From contig CALMYQ010000058.1 in the NCBI GenBank assembly GCA_937873655.1, positions 1 through 64,000 on the forward strand: DNA of 64,000 bases. The letters run 5' to 3'. The first letter of the stretch is position 1. Every line of letters starts with the position of its first letter. The notes under the pieces were generated by a model. That model saw nothing but the letters and a program-made list of their open reading frames with translations. It did no database searches and had not been told where the DNA came from. The translations under genes and the position numbers were made by a program. The stretch is from an uncultured Lewinella sp. (GTDB taxonomy: Bacteria > Bacteroidota > Bacteroidia > Chitinophagales > Saprospiraceae). Shown in pieces: positions 6,314-14,418 of this stretch.

Positions 6314-9175
6314 CTAATAGCCGAATATATCTTCCTTGCTTAATTCCTGCACTTCGCTGATTTCCTTTAAAAAACCGAGATCGATCCTGTTCTTCGGCCC
6401 CAGCAGGCAAATGGAGAATTTTCTGTTGCTTACGCTGTCCTGCTGAAAACGGACAAGATCGCCGGCGGCCGAATCCTGCAGGCGTCCGAAAACATCCTTG
6501 TCGATGTCGTAGTCATAACCGAGATCCATTGCCACCCGGGCTTCCCAGTAAAGCCTGGAGGCCATGACATAATTGCTTTCGATACTGCGAAGGATGGCCA
6601 TGCGCGCCTGCTCAATGCGCTCGGCGCTTACGGGCATATTTTCGATCAACCCCAGCATGCCCGGTATGGCATCATAGAGCTTATCCGGCTGCATGCCGAT
6701 GTACGCCTCCATATAATGAGCGTGCTCTTTCTTCCTGGGGGATAAAAGGCGGGCAAATGTACTATAGGCCAGCGCTTTGCTTTCCCGCAATTCCTGGAAG
6801 ACCACCGATGAAAGCCCCAAACCGAAGTACTCGTTGTACCAGGCGCTGTAAACATGATCCTCGAAATGAAAGAACGGGGCGCCCCTGGAAACAAACAGCG
6901 CATCGGTCTGTACGATCGGGAAATCGACCAGGTAAATCCGGTTTTCGTCCGTCGGCAGCTGAGGGAAATCCGGTGCAACCGGTGGCACCCAACGGTTTTC
7001 CGTTGTCTTGTGGTATTGGTTGACCAGTTTGGCGATCTCGTCTCCGGGCGCGGGGCCGTAATAGTATATCCTGTGGTCGTAATTGCGCAGATTTATCAGT
7101 TTTTCGGTCATGTATTCTGCGCTGATTTCCCGGAGCTCTTTCTCAGGGGCCCGGTATTTAAAGGGTGACTGAGGGCCGTACTGGGCAAATTCCTTCATCC
7201 CGTGGCGGAGGATAATCTGCCTTTCCTGCTTGGCATCGGCCCGCTTTTGAAGGAGGTCTTCAATCGTAAATTTCAATACCGTTTCATCCGGCTTCATGTT
7301 GGTCAGCCAGTGATCGAGCAACCGGAGCCCCGCAGTGAAAGACTCCTGGAGGCCGCTGAGTGTGATATAGGCCCTTTCATCATTGGAATCGCCGGATATG
7401 GATAACCCCAGCCGGAAAAGCTCCTGCTGGATCTCGATCGCCGAATAGCGATCGGTGCCGAGATAATCCCAGTAACCCAGCGCGATGGGAAAGACCGGAT
7501 CATGGAGTTTTCCCATTTCAAAAATAAGGTCGAACCGGAAGATCTCATTGTCTTCATTCCGGACGTAATCCAGCTGCAGGCCTTTGTCCAGGGCAAAATT
7601 GCCGATGCGGTCAAAATCAGCGAACTTCGGCTCCAATCGCGGGATTTCCCTGGACAAAAACACCTTTCCGTATTCAGATACCTCCTCCCTGTTGATGACC
7701 ACCGGGGTAATGGGCGGTTTTTCCACCTTGATGACACCCTGATCCTGCCCCTGGCGTTTGTACACGACTGCGTATCCGTCGGTGAGGTGTTTTGTGGCGA
7801 ATGCTGCGATCTCTTCCTTTGAAAATTCCGCCATCCGGTCGATCACTTTTACCATTTTTGACCAGGGAACACCCAGGATAAAGGCCTGTGCGACGGCGTG
7901 TACCCTGTTTTTGTTGTATTCGTAAAGTTCCATATCCGACAACCGGTGATCGCGGATAACGCCCTCCGTCAACCAGTCTGGAAAGTCTCCGCGGCGGATC
8001 AGGTCCACTTGTTCCAGCAGCAACTTTTCCGCTTCTTCCAGCGTTTGCCCTGCCCTGGGTTGCGCTGAAAGCCCCAGAACCGAAAAATCCTCATAAAACC
8101 AGGCCCAGGCGCTGGCTTCCAGAACAAGCTGCGGGGTGTTGAGGTTGGTGTCAATGAGCCCGGCCTGATCGTTGTATAGAATGTCCCGGATCAATGCGGC
8201 GATAACAGGGTCTTCGGTCTGGCTGCTGCCCAGTCGCCAGGCTATGCTCAGGTATTCCGCTTCCTGGCCGGTGACCGTGGTCCGGACCGGGGCTTCCAGA
8301 CGGGGTTGAGGTTTGCTTTCGAATGCCGGCGCCGGCCTGGATTCGAAATGACCGAAATAGTGTTCAGCAAGCGCAAAAGCCTCGTCGGGATCAAAATCGC
8401 CGGCGAGGATAATGGCCATGTTATTGGGTACGTAATAGGATTCGAAAAACCGCTGAATATTCCGCATGGAGGGGTTGTGCAGGTGTTCTGCGCGGCCCAG
8501 CGTGGTTTGCGTTCCGTAGGGATGTTCCGGGAAAAGAGCGGCCTTGAGGGCATTAAATACCTTGCGGTCGTCGTTATCCTGACTGATGTTGAACTCTTCG
8601 TATACGGTTTCCAGTTCGGTATGGAACAGGCGGAGCGCCATCATGCTGAAGCGTTCGCTTTCCAGTTCGAACCACCTGCTCAACTCATTGGAAGGGATAT
8701 CGTTGACATAAACGGTTTGTTCTACCCAGGTATAGGCATTGGTTGCTTCGGCGCCGATGGCGGCGGCCAGTTTGTCGTATTCGCCTGGGGCAGCCAGCCG
8801 GGCAGCTTCGCCGCTGATCCGGTCGATGGTGCGATAAATAGCCGACCTCTCGCCGGGGTCTGTGGTCTGGCGGTATTGCTCGTACAGGTCGGCGATCTGT
8901 TCGAGGTAGTGCTTCTCCCGTTCCCAGGCCAGTGCTCCGATCCGGCTGGTGCCTTTGAAGAGCATGTGCTCCATATAGTGGGCCAGGCCGGTCGTTTCGG
9001 GCGGGTCATGCTTGGAGCCGGCCCGGAATACGATATTGGAAAATATGCGGGGCTCCTTGGGGTTGACGCTCAGATAGAGTTGCAGCCCGTTTTTGAGGGT
9101 ATAGTGGCGGACCGCAATCGGATCATTGGGAACTATATGGTAAGGGTGGGTTGCTGTACGAAGGTTATTCGTCAT
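6314..9175 (-). CDS. Two-domain M16 (pitrilysin/insulinase-type) zinc peptidase
   Basis: This 953-residue protein is a full-length M16 metallopeptidase. The inverted zinc motif HxxEH is intact as H66-Y-M-E69-H70 in GLAHYMEHMLFKG, followed by LETVYEEFN with the third-ligand region. The second half repeats the fold without a zinc motif, as usual in pitrilysin/insulysin, and ends with the typical LRESKALAYS segment. No signal peptide is seen, so the site of action is unclear. The ATG at 9175 (MTNNLRTATH) is preferred over a TTG eight codons upstream. dcd follows 22 bases downstream. A smaller M16 enzyme is encoded at 16,421. Confidence 0.92.
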   Translation of the reverse strand: MTNNLRTATHPYHIVPNDPIAVRHYTLKNGLQLYLSVNPKEPRIFSNIVFRAGSKHDPPETTGLAHYMEHMLFKGTSRIGALAWEREKHYLEQIADLYEQYRQTTDPGERSAIYRTIDRISGEAARLAAPGEYDKLAAAIGAEATNAYTWVEQTVYVNDIPSNELSRWFELESERFSMMALRLFHTELETVYEEFNISQDNDDRKVFNALKAALFPEHPYGTQTTLGRAEHLHNPSMRNIQRFFESYYVPNNMAIILAGDFDPDEAFALAEHYFGHFESRPAPAFESKPQPRLEAPVRTTVTGQEAEYLSIAWRLGSSQTEDPVIAALIRDILYNDQAGLIDTNLNTPQLVLEASAWAWFYEDFSVLGLSAQPRAGQTLEEAEKLLLEQVDLIRRGDFPDWLTEGVIRDHRLSDMELYEYNKNRVHAVAQAFILGVPWSKMVKVIDRMAEFSKEEIAAFATKHLTDGYAVVYKRQGQDQGVIKVEKPPITPVVINREEVSEYGKVFLSREIPRLEPKFADFDRIGNFALDKGLQLDYVRNEDNEIFRFDLIFEMGKLHDPVFPIALGYWDYLGTDRYSAIEIQQELFRLGLSISGDSNDERAYITLSGLQESFTAGLRLLDHWLTNMKPDETVLKFTIEDLLQKRADAKQERQIILRHGMKEFAQYGPQSPFKYRAPEKELREISAEYMTEKLINLRNYDHRIYYYGPAPGDEIAKLVNQYHKTTENRWVPPVAPDFPQLPTDENRIYLVDFPIVQTDALFVSRGAPFFHFEDHVYSAWYNEYFGLGLSSVVFQELRESKALAYSTFARLLSPRKKEHAHYMEAYIGMQPDKLYDAIPGMLGLIENMPVSAERIEQARMAILRSIESNYVMASRLYWEARVAMDLGYDYDIDKDVFGRLQDSAAGDLVRFQQDSVSNRKFSICLLGPKNRIDLGFLKEISEVQELSKEDIFGY

Positions 9176-9311
9176 CAAATGTTTAATTTTGACCTGCAAA
9201 GGTCGTTTATTTTCATTAAGCCCGGTAACTTAAGGCTACCAACGGTCAAATAATTAACCGGCCGGAACTGGACGTTTGCCGCTCATCTTTCCATTTCAAC
9301 ACGCAGCAATT

Positions 9312-10727
9312 ATGAGAATATCGTTTTTTTTCCTTTGGTTTATCATTTTGATTTTTCCGGCCTGTGCCCAAAGCGGTCAGAACCTGGAACAAATTTACGA
9401 GCGTTACAAGGAAACAGCTATCCGGCAGCGCCGGTTTAAAATTTCGGATATCGAGCCGTTGATCAAAAAACTGGGCCCTCCGTTTCAGGTCAAACAGGCA
9501 GGCGCTTCGATCGAAGGCCGGCCGATATACCGGATCACGACCGGGAACGGTCCGGTGAAGGTATTGCTCTGGTCACAGATGCACGGCGATGAATCAACGG
9601 CCACCATGGCGCTGTTCGATATTTTTCGTTTTCTGCAGGGGAAGGGCGATGGTTTCGATGACCTCAGATCAAAATTGCAAAAAGAACTGACGCTCATTTT
9701 TATTCCCATGCTGAATCCCGACGGCGCCGAGCGATTTACCCGGCGAAATGCCCTTGGCATTGACATCAACCGCGATGCCGTCCGCCTGCAATCGCCGGAA
9801 TCCCGGTTGTTGAAACAGGTGCGGGACGAGACCGGCGCCGAATGGGGTTTTAACCTCCATGATCAGAGCCGGTTTACGGCCGCCGGCCAGAACGAAAAGA
9901 CGGCTGCCATTTCCTTTCTGGCCCCGCCTGTCAATTATGAGAAGGAAGTCGACGAAATCCGAAAGCGGGCCATGCAGCTGATCGGATTGATGAACGAGGA
10001 CCTGCAACAGGAAATCCCCGGACAGGTAGCCCGGTACAACGATGATTTCGAACCCCGCGCCTTTGGCGACAATATGCAGATCTGGGGAACCAGCACTGTT
10101 TTGATCGAGTCGGGCGGCTTGAGCGGCGACCCTGAAAAGCAGCGACTGCGGAAAATGAACTTCCTGGCGATATTGAAAGCCTTCGGCTATATTGCGGACA
10201 AGCGTTATGCCGACGTGCCCCTGGAAGCCTACCAACGGATCCCCTTCAACCGGAGCAATTCTTTTTTTGACGTGATCGTCCGGGGGGCGGAAGTCACGCT
10301 GAAAGGAAAGCAATATACGGTTGATATCGGCATCCGCGGCGATGAGGTGGATTATAACGATGACCGGAGTTATTACGTCCGCAGCGCCATCAGCGACTTC
10401 GGCGATCTTTCGACCTTTCACGCCTATCAGGAAATCCCGGCGCAAGGGCTTGCGGCTATTCCCGGCAAGGTTTATCCAACGGTTTTGCCTAACTTGGCGG
10501 CAGCGGAAAAGCTGGATTACCGGAAACTATGGCAGCAAGGCTATACCGCGGTCCAGGTATCGGGCCTCAGTTCGGTGCAAACCTACCGGCCCGGCCCGCT
10601 GCAGTTGTTGAAACCGGGTGGAAAACCGGATTCCAGCATCAGCCTGGGGCGAAATCCCGGGCTGATCCTCAGAAGCGGTGGTAAAGTGATGTATGCAGTT
10701 GTAAACGGGCAGGTATTTGAAAATTGA
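9312..10727 (+). CDS. Secreted M14-family zinc carboxypeptidase
   Basis: The protein (471 residues from the ATG at 9312) starts with a hydrophobic export signal (MRISFFFLWFIILIFPACAQ). The M14 zinc site can be followed: H91-G-D-E94 in QMHGDES, NPDGAERFTRR as substrate loop, the N-x-x-G-x-D-x-NRD pattern, H183 in NLHDQ as third ligand, and the likely catalytic Glu266 in VLIESGG. A C-terminal region of about 180 residues without a clear family follows. It should remove C-terminal residues from peptides or act on cell-wall peptides outside the cytoplasm. An in-frame ATG 12 codons upstream is less likely because the signal peptide starts at 9312. It leads a three-gene cluster; the next gene begins 6 bases after its stop. 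Confidence 0.88.
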   Translation: MRISFFFLWFIILIFPACAQSGQNLEQIYERYKETAIRQRRFKISDIEPLIKKLGPPFQVKQAGASIEGRPIYRITTGNGPVKVLLWSQMHGDESTATMALFDIFRFLQGKGDGFDDLRSKLQKELTLIFIPMLNPDGAERFTRRNALGIDINRDAVRLQSPESRLLKQVRDETGAEWGFNLHDQSRFTAAGQNEKTAAISFLAPPVNYEKEVDEIRKRAMQLIGLMNEDLQQEIPGQVARYNDDFEPRAFGDNMQIWGTSTVLIESGGLSGDPEKQRLRKMNFLAILKAFGYIADKRYADVPLEAYQRIPFNRSNSFFDVIVRGAEVTLKGKQYTVDIGIRGDEVDYNDDRSYYVRSAISDFGDLSTFHAYQEIPAQGLAAIPGKVYPTVLPNLAAAEKLDYRKLWQQGYTAVQVSGLSSVQTYRPGPLQLLKPGGKPDSSISLGRNPGLILRSGGKVMYAVVNGQVFEN

Positions 10728-10733
10728 TCGGGA

Positions 10734-11867
10734 ATGGAAAATAACTCGCCGGCGGTCATTATCATTGGCGCAGGCCCTGCCGGGCTGGCGGTGGCCGGTT
10801 GCCTGAGAGCGAAAGGACTTGATTTTGTGATGCTCGAACAGGGTGAAGGCGTCGGCGAATCCTGGCGCCGGCATTACGACCGGCTTCACCTGCATACGGT
10901 CAAGGAGCTCAGCCACCTGCCCGGCCTTCCTTTTCCGGATGCCTACCCCCGGTATGTATCCCGCGACCAACTGGTGGCCTATATGGAAAACTATGCCGAT
11001 CACTTTGATATCCGGCCGCTTTTCGGGCAGTCGGTGCGCAAGATTTACCGGGCCGGCGGCGGATGGAAGGTGGAATGCGCGTCCGGACAAAGCTGGGAAT
11101 CGGCAAACATCATCCTGGCCATGGGGCTGAACCGAAGACCTTTTATTCCGGAATTTAACGGGCTGGATACATTTGCCGGAGAAGTGCTGCACAGCAGCCG
11201 GTACCGCAATGCCGGACCGTTCAAAGGGAAAAAGGTGCTGGTTGTCGGCATGGGCAACAGCGGCGCCGAGATTGCGCTGGATCTTTGCGAACAGGGCGTT
11301 GAAACGGCCCTCTCTGTACGCGGTCCGGTTAACATTGTGCCGCGGGACGTGCTGGGTCGCCCTACCCAGCTGACGGCCCTGGCGCTGGCCAAACTGCCGC
11401 CCTGGCTCGGCGACCGCCTGGGGGTATTGCTGCGCGCCATCACGGTCGGAGATCTTTCCAAATACGGCATACAAACCCCCGATATGCCGCCTGCTCAGCA
11501 ATTGCGGGAAACAGGGCAAACGCCCGTGATCGATCTCGGCACCCTGAAGCAGATCAGGTCGGGGAACATAAAAGTGTTCCCGGCCATTGAACGCATAGCG
11601 GGCGGCGCCATCCATTTTGCCGATGGAACCTCGGGCTCATTTGACGGACTTCTCCTGGCAACCGGCTTCCGGCCGGATCTGGAGGATTTCCTGGGAGACA
11701 CCAAAGGCCTGCTGGATGAACACGGCTGTCCGGTCGACGTCATTGGGACCGGCAACTGGGACGGACTTTATTTTGTAGGATTCGATAATTACATCACCGG
11801 AGGCATCCTGGGGGCCATTCGCCGCGATGCCGTCCGGGTGGCCGGGCATTTGGCCCGCCAAATTTAA
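10734..11867 (+). CDS. FAD/NAD(P)H flavin monooxygenase (YUCCA/FMO-like)
   Basis: This 377-residue enzyme has an N-terminal FAD-binding GxGxxG (IIIGAGPAGLAVAG) and a second Rossmann motif for NAD(P)H (VLVVGMGNSGAEIALDL), separated by the expected 160 residues. A C-terminal ATGFRPDL segment also matches the group B flavin monooxygenases. The early WRRHYDRLHLHT stretch is typical of the YUCCA/CzcO-like branch. The substrate cannot be read from the sequence; N-, S- or Baeyer-Villiger oxidations are all known in the family. It is 6 bases from the carboxypeptidase gene and 6 bases from the phosphopantetheinyl transferase gene, so the three form one transcript. Confidence 0.88.
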   Translation: MENNSPAVIIIGAGPAGLAVAGCLRAKGLDFVMLEQGEGVGESWRRHYDRLHLHTVKELSHLPGLPFPDAYPRYVSRDQLVAYMENYADHFDIRPLFGQSVRKIYRAGGGWKVECASGQSWESANIILAMGLNRRPFIPEFNGLDTFAGEVLHSSRYRNAGPFKGKKVLVVGMGNSGAEIALDLCEQGVETALSVRGPVNIVPRDVLGRPTQLTALALAKLPPWLGDRLGVLLRAITVGDLSKYGIQTPDMPPAQQLRETGQTPVIDLGTLKQIRSGNIKVFPAIERIAGGAIHFADGTSGSFDGLLLATGFRPDLEDFLGDTKGLLDEHGCPVDVIGTGNWDGLYFVGFDNYITGGILGAIRRDAVRVAGHLARQI

Positions 11868-11873
11868 TGCGAT

Positions 11874-12512
11874 ATGCCGCTTTATCATCATCGTCATCTC
11901 GAACCGGCCGGCGAACTCGGGCTCTGGAAAATAGAAGAAGGGGAGAGTTGGTTTCGGGAACAATTGCTCCTTTCTCCCGCGGAATTGCGTCAGCTATCAC
12001 ATATCAGCGGCCGGAAAAGGGTGGAATGGATGGCCGTACGGCACCTGGTTCATGTCATGTCCGGCCGGAACGAGCGGGGGGCTTTCCTTAAAGATGAATA
12101 CGGCAAGCCGCACCTGGAGGGTTCAGCTTGGCAGATTTCGATCAGCCACTCCGACAGCATGGCAGCCGCGATCGCAGCCCCCCGGTTGGTCGGCGTGGAT
12201 ATCCAGCACCTGGTAGAGAAGATCTACAGGCTGGCGCCCCGGTTTATGCGGCCCGAAGAAACCTCAAGCCTTCAGGCCGCACACCGGTTGGAGCATATCC
12301 ACGTTTACTGGGGCGCCAAGGAATCCCTGTACAAAGCGTACGGCCGCCGCAAGCTGGATTTCCTGGAGAACATGATCGTAACGCCCTTTGAATTCCGGCC
12401 GGAAGGCGGCGAAACGACCGGCCTGGTGATCAAAGACGATGAAAAACTGGAATTCAGGGTCCACTACGAAATGATGGACGCTTATATCCTGGTCTATACC
12501 GTCCAGATCTGA
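11874..12512 (+). CDS. 4'-phosphopantetheinyl transferase superfamily protein
   Basis: This 212-residue protein transfers phosphopantetheine from CoA to a carrier protein serine. The Mg-binding Asp is D109 in VGVDIQHL, and the second signature is W-G-A-K149-E150-S-L-Y-K, both typical of the Sfp/AcpT-type family. Size also fits (200-240 residues). It overlaps no gene but starts 6 bases after the monooxygenase stop. Either it serves the fatty-acid ACP or a secondary carrier protein; no carrier, PKS or NRPS gene is visible in the window, so the partner is unknown. Its 3' end converges on the DUF5777 gene with a 3-base gap. Confidence 0.9.
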   Translation: MPLYHHRHLEPAGELGLWKIEEGESWFREQLLLSPAELRQLSHISGRKRVEWMAVRHLVHVMSGRNERGAFLKDEYGKPHLEGSAWQISISHSDSMAAAIAAPRLVGVDIQHLVEKIYRLAPRFMRPEETSSLQAAHRLEHIHVYWGAKESLYKAYGRRKLDFLENMIVTPFEFRPEGGETTGLVIKDDEKLEFRVHYEMMDAYILVYTVQI

Positions 12513-12515
12513 CGA

Positions 12516-13400
12516 TCAGTTCTTCGGCTGTTTGATCTGGAATACCCTGGAAAGGTTGAAGCCGAACCGGATCTCGCCTTTTGCCCAGTCGCCGTTTCCA
12601 TCGCTGATGTACGAGCGCTCCGTCATACCCACCGCATTGGAAAAGTGGAGCTGGAATACGTGCCCGCCGGTTTCGATATCCACGCCCAGCGACAGCGGGT
12701 TTCGGGCAATGACGCCCGGAAAACGGTTGATGGCCAGATTGTAATCAGCCACCAGGGCAAACCGGTTGGAGAGCTTGTAACGGGCGCCGATCTCCGTACC
12801 CAGCAGAGCATTGGGATCGAGGCTGCTGGTGGTGAAATTGCGGTACACCATGAACGGAGCAACCTGAAGCGTGAATTTTTCAGAGAATTTCCTGCCCAGG
12901 ATCACCTGATGAAAATAGGAGGTTCTGCGGTTGGGGTTGATGTCTTCCCCCGGAAACGGGTTTTTCAGCCCGATATAAGAAGCGCCGCTGACCCATACGA
13001 TGGAGAGCGGGACATTGAGCTTGCCGGTGCTTTGCCGCAGGACCCGGATCTTCACGAATCCGTCAAATTCCTTGTAATTGGTGCTCCGGCCGACGCCTAT
13101 GGTCAGGTTGTCGGAAAGGCCGTAGTCGAAACCCATGCGCATGCTGGCGTTGTCGAGGCCGAAAAATTCGTACGCTCCGCCGGAAACCTCGCCGAAACGG
13201 TGCAGGATCCGGAAATCGAGAACGCCTTCCCGAAGCATCTCCATACTGTGGCCGTTGATGACCCTGGGTGATTTGAAGGCGTTGGTGATGTATTCCGTGG
13301 TTTCTTCTTCATCCAGCAAACCGAGCAATCCGCTGTCCGTCTGGGAAAAACCCAGGACAGGGAACAGCAGCAACAGCAGAAGATAGCATTGTTTTTTCAT
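12516..13400 (-). CDS. DUF5777-type outer-membrane beta-barrel protein
   Basis: After a signal peptide (MKKQCYLLLLLLFPVLGFSQ) the 294-residue protein consists of alternating strands and ends in a barrel-like tail. The order ITNAFKSPRVINGHSMEML, then LDFRILHRFG, and later GVDIETGGHVFQLHFSNA matches the Bacteroidota DUF5777 barrel family as I remember it. The Met at 13400 is chosen because it begins the signal peptide. It lies 86 bases downstream of the cytochrome-like lipoprotein gene, on the same strand. In this family the neighbour is often a YceI-like or cytochrome-like protein, which suggests a joint envelope role in electron transfer, but no mechanism is known. Confidence 0.78.
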   Translation of the reverse strand: MKKQCYLLLLLLFPVLGFSQTDSGLLGLLDEEETTEYITNAFKSPRVINGHSMEMLREGVLDFRILHRFGEVSGGAYEFFGLDNASMRMGFDYGLSDNLTIGVGRSTNYKEFDGFVKIRVLRQSTGKLNVPLSIVWVSGASYIGLKNPFPGEDINPNRRTSYFHQVILGRKFSEKFTLQVAPFMVYRNFTTSSLDPNALLGTEIGARYKLSNRFALVADYNLAINRFPGVIARNPLSLGVDIETGGHVFQLHFSNAVGMTERSYISDGNGDWAKGEIRFGFNLSRVFQIKQPKN

Positions 13401-13486
13401 GGTCCGATATATTTTGAATAAACCGAAGGGTGTACGGCCTGAATTGGACGCGCCTTCGGAAGATGTCGATAATTTTGGAAAGACGC

Positions 13487-14143
13487 CTAGTTGTCCGGGG
13501 CGCCGTTGGAGATCCATTTTTCAATTTGTTTGATGTCGCAGCTCGGGATCTTCCCCCCGCCGTCGGGCATCGCCAGGAACCCGCTGTCGTGCCGGATGGT
13601 CCCCAGGATCTGGCCGTTGTCCACATAGGGCTTTACCTGGGAATAGGTTTCCAGCCGGATCACGCCGACCGGGTTGTTGCCGCTGTGGCAGGCGTAACAC
13701 CACCCCTGGAAAATACCCACTACCGTTTTGTTGTAAGTCACCGAATCGGTGTTGCAGCCGGCATTGCCCGAATTGTTGGCGGCGCCCTGTTCGATCCAAA
13801 GTGCGATCAAGGCGACATTTTCATCAGAGAAGCGGTCGCCGTCTTGCGGCATGTAGCCGAACGGTGTTACCAGCGAAGTGTACAGGGGGCTGCCCTTGTA
13901 GTCGCCGGCTTTCACCGCGGTCATGATCCCGTTGTAGGTGGTAAAGTCGTAACCTTGTTCCCGGTCTACAGCGTTGTGGCAGCCGCTTTTGGTGCAATTG
14001 GTTACGATGAGCGGAAAAACATCTTCCTCGAAGTACACGGTCGGATCGGGGATATGTTCTTTGGTGCATCCCTGAAAGGAGAATACAGTAGCGCCAAGTA
14101 CCGTAGCTACTGCCAGGAGATGCCGGATTTTGAAACTTTTCAT
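13487..14143 (-). CDS. Cytochrome c-like lipoprotein with two haem-type motifs
   Basis: This 218-residue protein has a lipoprotein signal (FSFQGC, Cys26). The first part carries C-T-K-S-G-C-H, a CX4CH variant; the second carries C-Y-A-C-H, a standard CXXCH. Downstream of each lies a Met-containing loop (YMPQDGDRF and AMPDGGGKI) that could supply the sixth ligand, and a closing helix of the form I-x-x-WI-x-x-GA occurs twice. The layout resembles PSCyt1-like cytochrome modules. It should be an envelope electron-transfer protein. The CX4CH site may bind haem poorly or not at all. It heads an operon with the DUF5777 barrel. The 275 bases upstream hold its promoter region, but no clear element was found. 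Confidence 0.8.
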   Translation of the reverse strand: MKSFKIRHLLAVATVLGATVFSFQGCTKEHIPDPTVYFEEDVFPLIVTNCTKSGCHNAVDREQGYDFTTYNGIMTAVKAGDYKGSPLYTSLVTPFGYMPQDGDRFSDENVALIALWIEQGAANNSGNAGCNTDSVTYNKTVVGIFQGWCYACHSGNNPVGVIRLETYSQVKPYVDNGQILGTIRHDSGFLAMPDGGGKIPSCDIKQIEKWISNGAPDN

Positions 14144-14418
14144 CGATAGATAGTTATTTGAACAAACAAATTTTTAAAAACAGCAATGCATAAGCAGGTA
14201 TCGCCGCTTAGGTTAGCTAATAACGCCGCAGCGCTGCAAAAGTCTGCGGATAATTTAAAAAAGTTGAGAAATGAAAGGATCAGGTTGACAGATAGCCTGG
14301 TTTGCTAAATCAATTCGAGGATGTTCAAATTCGGTAGAATCAGACCGCAAAAAAAAGGTAATTGGAAGAAATAATCAAATTCCCGGGACATTTTTAGCAT
14401 CATTTATTGGCCGTTTGG

